DNA from: Mycobacterium sp. PSTR-4-N
Lineage (GTDB): Bacteria > Actinomycetota > Actinomycetes > Mycobacteriales > Mycobacteriaceae
NCBI RefSeq assembly: GCF_022348085.1
Contig: NZ_JAKRFN010000008.1
Location: 1-64,000 of the forward strand
DNA length: 64,000 nucleotides
Reading direction: 5' to 3'
Under the pieces are notes generated by a model, which saw only the letters and a list, made by a program, of their open reading frames with translations, was not told the origin of the DNA and made no database searches. The translations under genes and the position numbers were made by a program. Of the stretch, positions 61,478 through 64,000 are shown one piece after another (position 1 is the first letter of the stretch; each line of letters begins with the position of its first letter).

Positions 61478-63112
61478 TCAGCCCCTTCCGTTCTGGGCCC
61501 GGTAGGCCGGTGTGCCACGCAGATAGGTGGCGCGGATGCCGACATCCGGAAGATCCAGTGGCGGCACGGTCCGTGGGTCGCGGTCCAGCCATACCAGGTC
61601 GGCACTGGCCGCCGGGGCGATAACGCCCCAATCGTTATCGGCGAACGCTTGATTCGCAACGCCGGCGGTATACGCCGACAGGGCACGGTCGACCGGCAGG
61701 ATCTCGTGCGGAGTCCAGCCACCCTCGGGCTCACCCGTGGCGGTGCGTCGCGAGGTGGCGACGGCGATGCCGTCCAGCGGGGCGCCGGAGGACACCGGCC
61801 AGTCCGAGCCGAAGCCCAGCGGAGCGCCGGAGGTGTCCAGCGTGCGGATCGGGTATTGGCGGTCCGCGCGTTCGGCGCCCAGCCGGGGCACGGTGAGCAC
61901 GGTCATCAGTGCGTCGAGTTGTGCCCACAGCGGCTGCATGTTCGGGATCACCCCGAGGGCGGCGAACCGGGCCAGATCGACCTCGTCGACGAGCTGGCAG
62001 TGCGCGATCACGGGCCGGCGATCGCGGGGACCGTTGTGCGCCACAACGTGTTCGATGGCGTCGAGGGCCTGGCGCACCGCCGCGTCGCCGATCGCATGGA
62101 TGTGGATCTGCAGTCCGAGCTCGTCGACGCGGCGGGCCGCCTCGGCCAGCGAGTCGCCCTCCCAGTTCCGCATTCCCCGGTTCTCGTGGGCGTGCATGCC
62201 CGTGCAGTAGGGCGCCAGCAGCGCGCCGGTCTCGTTCTCCACGACCCCGTCGGCGAAGAACTTCACGGTGTTCGCGGTAAGCAAGGGGTTGGCCGCCTCG
62301 GCCACCATGCGCTGCTGCTCGGCGAAATGGGTGACCTGGCTGTCGAAGTGGCGTGGATCGCCGTAGAGCGCGAGATTGAACCGCATCCGCAGGGCCCCGC
62401 GACGGGCCGCCTCGACGTAGGTGGCGACGTCGGCCGGCTCGACCCAGGCGTCCTGCACCCACGTCACGCCGCGCGCCAGGTAGTAGTCGGCGGCGGTGCC
62501 CAGGGCCCCGATGCGGACGTCCTCGTCGCGCGGCGGCATCACGTTCATCACGAGATCGGTGGCGCCCCACTCGCGGAGCGTGCCGAGCACCGATCCGTCC
62601 TCGCGGTGCGGGATCTCGCCGAGCACCGGGTCGGGTGTGTCGGCGGTGATGCCCGCCCGCTGCAATGCCACGCTGTTGCACCACACCGTGTGGTAATCCC
62701 ACGCGCGCAACACCACCGGCCGATCCGGCACGGCCGCATCGAGCCACCGCGCGTCGAACAGGCCGCCGGGGGCGAGGCTGCCGTCATAGGAGGCGCCGAC
62801 GATCCAGTCCTCGTCCGGGTGATCCTCGGCGTACTGCTTGACGGCCAGCACGATCTCGTCGACCGAGGTGCACGGCCGCACGGCCGGCCCGACCGCCTCG
62901 AGACCGCCGTAGAGCGGATGGGCGTGTCCGTCGCCGAACGACGGCATCAGGAAGCCACCGTCCAGATCGACCGTCTCCGCCTGTCCTGCTTGGACTTTCG
63001 CGTCGTCGCCCAGGGCGGCGACGACGCCGTCGACGACGAGGACGGCGTCGGTCTCCTGAGGGGCATGACCGCCCGTCCACACGGTGCCGCCGGTGAACAG
63101 TGTCGCGCTCAC
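61478..63112 (-). CDS. YtcJ-like metal-dependent amidohydrolase
   Basis: A 544-residue amidohydrolase-superfamily enzyme of the YtcJ / N-substituted formamide deformylase type. Metal motifs: DGHAHP (HxH), VKFFADG (Lys), HIHAIGD, IAHCQLVD and FGSDWPV (Asp). It likely cleaves a formamide or related amide. GTG start at 63112. First gene of the operon with the APC permease. The divergent TetR gene and the palindrome at 63143-63161 probably control it. Confidence 0.87.
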   Translation of the reverse strand: MSATLFTGGTVWTGGHAPQETDAVLVVDGVVAALGDDAKVQAGQAETVDLDGGFLMPSFGDGHAHPLYGGLEAVGPAVRPCTSVDEIVLAVKQYAEDHPDEDWIVGASYDGSLAPGGLFDARWLDAAVPDRPVVLRAWDYHTVWCNSVALQRAGITADTPDPVLGEIPHREDGSVLGTLREWGATDLVMNVMPPRDEDVRIGALGTAADYYLARGVTWVQDAWVEPADVATYVEAARRGALRMRFNLALYGDPRHFDSQVTHFAEQQRMVAEAANPLLTANTVKFFADGVVENETGALLAPYCTGMHAHENRGMRNWEGDSLAEAARRVDELGLQIHIHAIGDAAVRQALDAIEHVVAHNGPRDRRPVIAHCQLVDEVDLARFAALGVIPNMQPLWAQLDALMTVLTVPRLGAERADRQYPIRTLDTSGAPLGFGSDWPVSSGAPLDGIAVATSRRTATGEPEGGWTPHEILPVDRALSAYTAGVANQAFADNDWGVIAPAASADLVWLDRDPRTVPPLDLPDVGIRATYLRGTPAYRAQNGRG

Positions 63113-63142
63113 GCGAGCACCAGAATGAACATCGAGCTCCTA

Positions 63143-63161
63143 AAACGAATGAAGTTCGTTT
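63143..63161. promoter_or_regulatory. TetR operator between the amidohydrolase operon and tetR
   Basis: AAACGAA (63143-63149) and TTCGTTT (63155-63161) are perfect inverse complements around TGAAG. A possible -10 for the regulator, TATTGT, begins at 63161, so a bound repressor would block both promoters. Confidence 0.7.
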
Positions 63162-63205
63162 ATTGTGAACTGACTCACCCGACCGTGCAAGAGGGGAGCG
63201 CGAAT

Positions 63206-63802
63206 GTGGGCCGACCGCGTACACCTCTGCTGTCGTCCGAGCGGATCGCCGAAGCCGCTCTGGAGCTGGTGATCAGCACCGGCGGCTTCACCATCGCGGG
63301 GGTGGCGCGCGCACTGCGGGTACGGCCGTCCTCGCTGTACAACCACGTCAGCGGGCGCGACGACGTCGTCGAACTGCTTCGTGAGCGCGCGATGTCCGAC
63401 GTGGAACTGCCCGTCGACGACCCCCAGCGACCGTGGCGCGACGTCGTCGCCGACATCGCCCGCTCCTACCGCCGCAGCTTCGCCCGCTACCCGCAGCTGA
63501 TCCCGCTGCTCACCGAATACGCGGTCAACAGCCCGCACGCCATCACGATGTACAACGCACTCGCGGTCACGCTCACCCGGGCCGGCTTCAGTCCGGCCGA
63601 CACGCTGCGGACGATCACGCTGGTGGATTCCTACGTGCTCGGCTCGGCGCTCGATGTCGCCGCCCCGGACCAGCCGTGGCGGCACCGCGCCGAAGTCGGG
63701 CCGGAGCTGGCCGCCGCCCTGGACACGGGGGCACCCAAGCCGCAGCGCGCCGACGACGCGTTCGAGTTCGGCCTGGCGGTACTGCTGCGCGGGCTCGGCT
63801 GA
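63206..63802 (+). CDS. TetR-family transcriptional regulator
   Basis: A 198-residue regulator. It begins VGRPRTPLLSSERIAEAALEL, then FTIAGVARALRVRPSSLYNH and VSGRDDVVELLRERA (HTH about residues 12-58), with a TetR_C-type helical ligand domain. GTG 63206 has AGGGGAG at good spacing; the open frame continues upstream antisense to the amidohydrolase and is a shadow. It is divergent from the amidohydrolase-permease operon, which it most likely represses through the palindrome at 63143. Confidence 0.88.
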   Translation: MGRPRTPLLSSERIAEAALELVISTGGFTIAGVARALRVRPSSLYNHVSGRDDVVELLRERAMSDVELPVDDPQRPWRDVVADIARSYRRSFARYPQLIPLLTEYAVNSPHAITMYNALAVTLTRAGFSPADTLRTITLVDSYVLGSALDVAAPDQPWRHRAEVGPELAAALDTGAPKPQRADDAFEFGLAVLLRGLG

Positions 63803-63809
63803 TTCGCGA

Positions 63810-64000
63810 TCAGAACTGCACGCCGCGCGTCAGCGCTCCGTCGACCACGAGATTGGTGCCGGTGATGAAGCTGGCGGCCGAACTGCTCAGGAACACCACC
63901 GCGTTGGCGACTTCCTGCGGTGTGGCCATCCGGCCGGTCGGGTTCAACGCGAGCGCCTCGGCGAACAACGTGGGATTCTCGACCTCGATCGTCGACCACA
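63810..64000 (-). CDS. Short-chain dehydrogenase/reductase, C-terminal fragment
   Basis: The window ends inside this minus-strand gene; its stop is at 63810-63812. The 63 visible residues show the SDR tail: [20 protein letters not shown], then [20 protein letters not shown], ending GVQF. The nucleotide-binding and catalytic parts are outside the window, so the substrate cannot be suggested. Confidence 0.85.
   Translation of the reverse strand, partial: WSTIEVENPTLFAEALALNPTGRMATPQEVANAVVFLSSSAASFITGTNLVVDGALTRGVQF

Noticed and set aside
61469..63205. Extension of the final TetR gene by 579 codons
   Set aside because: That part is antisense to the amidohydrolase; the HTH begins right after the GTG at 63206, which has a good Shine-Dalgarno.

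Overview
The window looks like chromosome of a fast-growing mycobacterium (Mycobacterium/Mycolicibacterium type). The pointers are high G+C, an esxF-esxE-cpnT-immunity locus, a secreted PE-PPE-domain hydrolase, F420-type oxidoreductases, dense ATGA/TGATG gene overlaps and several apparently leaderless starts. Species cannot be fixed from the sequence alone. All assignments come from reading the sequence and recalled family knowledge; no search was run.

Layout. 1-127: right end of a probable IS21-family element (istB tail plus terminal direct repeats) that has cut into an immunity gene. 128-5689 (minus): an ESX/TNT polymorphic-toxin operon, esxF, esxE, a CpnT-like 895-aa toxin, then a run of IFT-like immunity genes (three intact, one broken by the IS) with two small coupled ORFs between them; this stretch looks visibly less GC-rich than the rest. 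5.9-13 kb: signal-peptide PE-PPE hydrolase, membrane protein, MscS channel, F420-type LLM oxidoreductase, MFS_3 exporter with two overlapping TetR genes. 13.2-19.3 kb: amino-acid racemase converging on a jetA-jetB-jetC (MksFEB/Wadjet type I) SMC operon with no jetD. 19.5-27.2 kb: DUF1345 protein, two NAD(P)-binding reductases, alpha/beta hydrolase, nitronate monooxygenase, aldehyde dehydrogenase-MDR pair, NTF2-like protein, F420-NADP reductase-like protein.

27.3-37.6 kb is a complete selenocysteine island: selD, selC (tRNA-Sec), selA, selB, a convergent TerC transporter, and a three-subunit formate dehydrogenase. Its catalytic subunit reads through an in-frame TGA (Sec190) followed by a bSECIS-like hairpin, so supply machinery and client sit side by side.

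37.7-47.5 kb: thioredoxin-reductase-like flavoprotein, YceI protein, SulP transporter coupled to a MerR regulator, ferredoxin-reductase-like flavoprotein, and a CHAT-protease plus alpha/beta-hydrolase pair that is the best candidate for an undescribed system; then a DEAD-box helicase. 47.8-51.4 kb: ureohydrolase and NCS1 permease divergent from a tandem AsnC regulator. 51.5-60.1 kb: threonine aldolase, a PIF1-like helicase with exonuclease-like and BRCT tails coupled to a TVP38 protein, and divergently a winged-helix-like protein coupled to a 1042-aa double ATPase and a sulfurtransferase. 60.1-64 kb: APC permease-amidohydrolase operon, divergent TetR gene with a clear palindromic operator, and the C-terminus of an SDR.

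A family of about 60-67 bp palindromic repeats is scattered through intergenic gaps (five copies seen). No CRISPR array, rRNA, prophage or replication origin was seen; the only tRNA found is selC.
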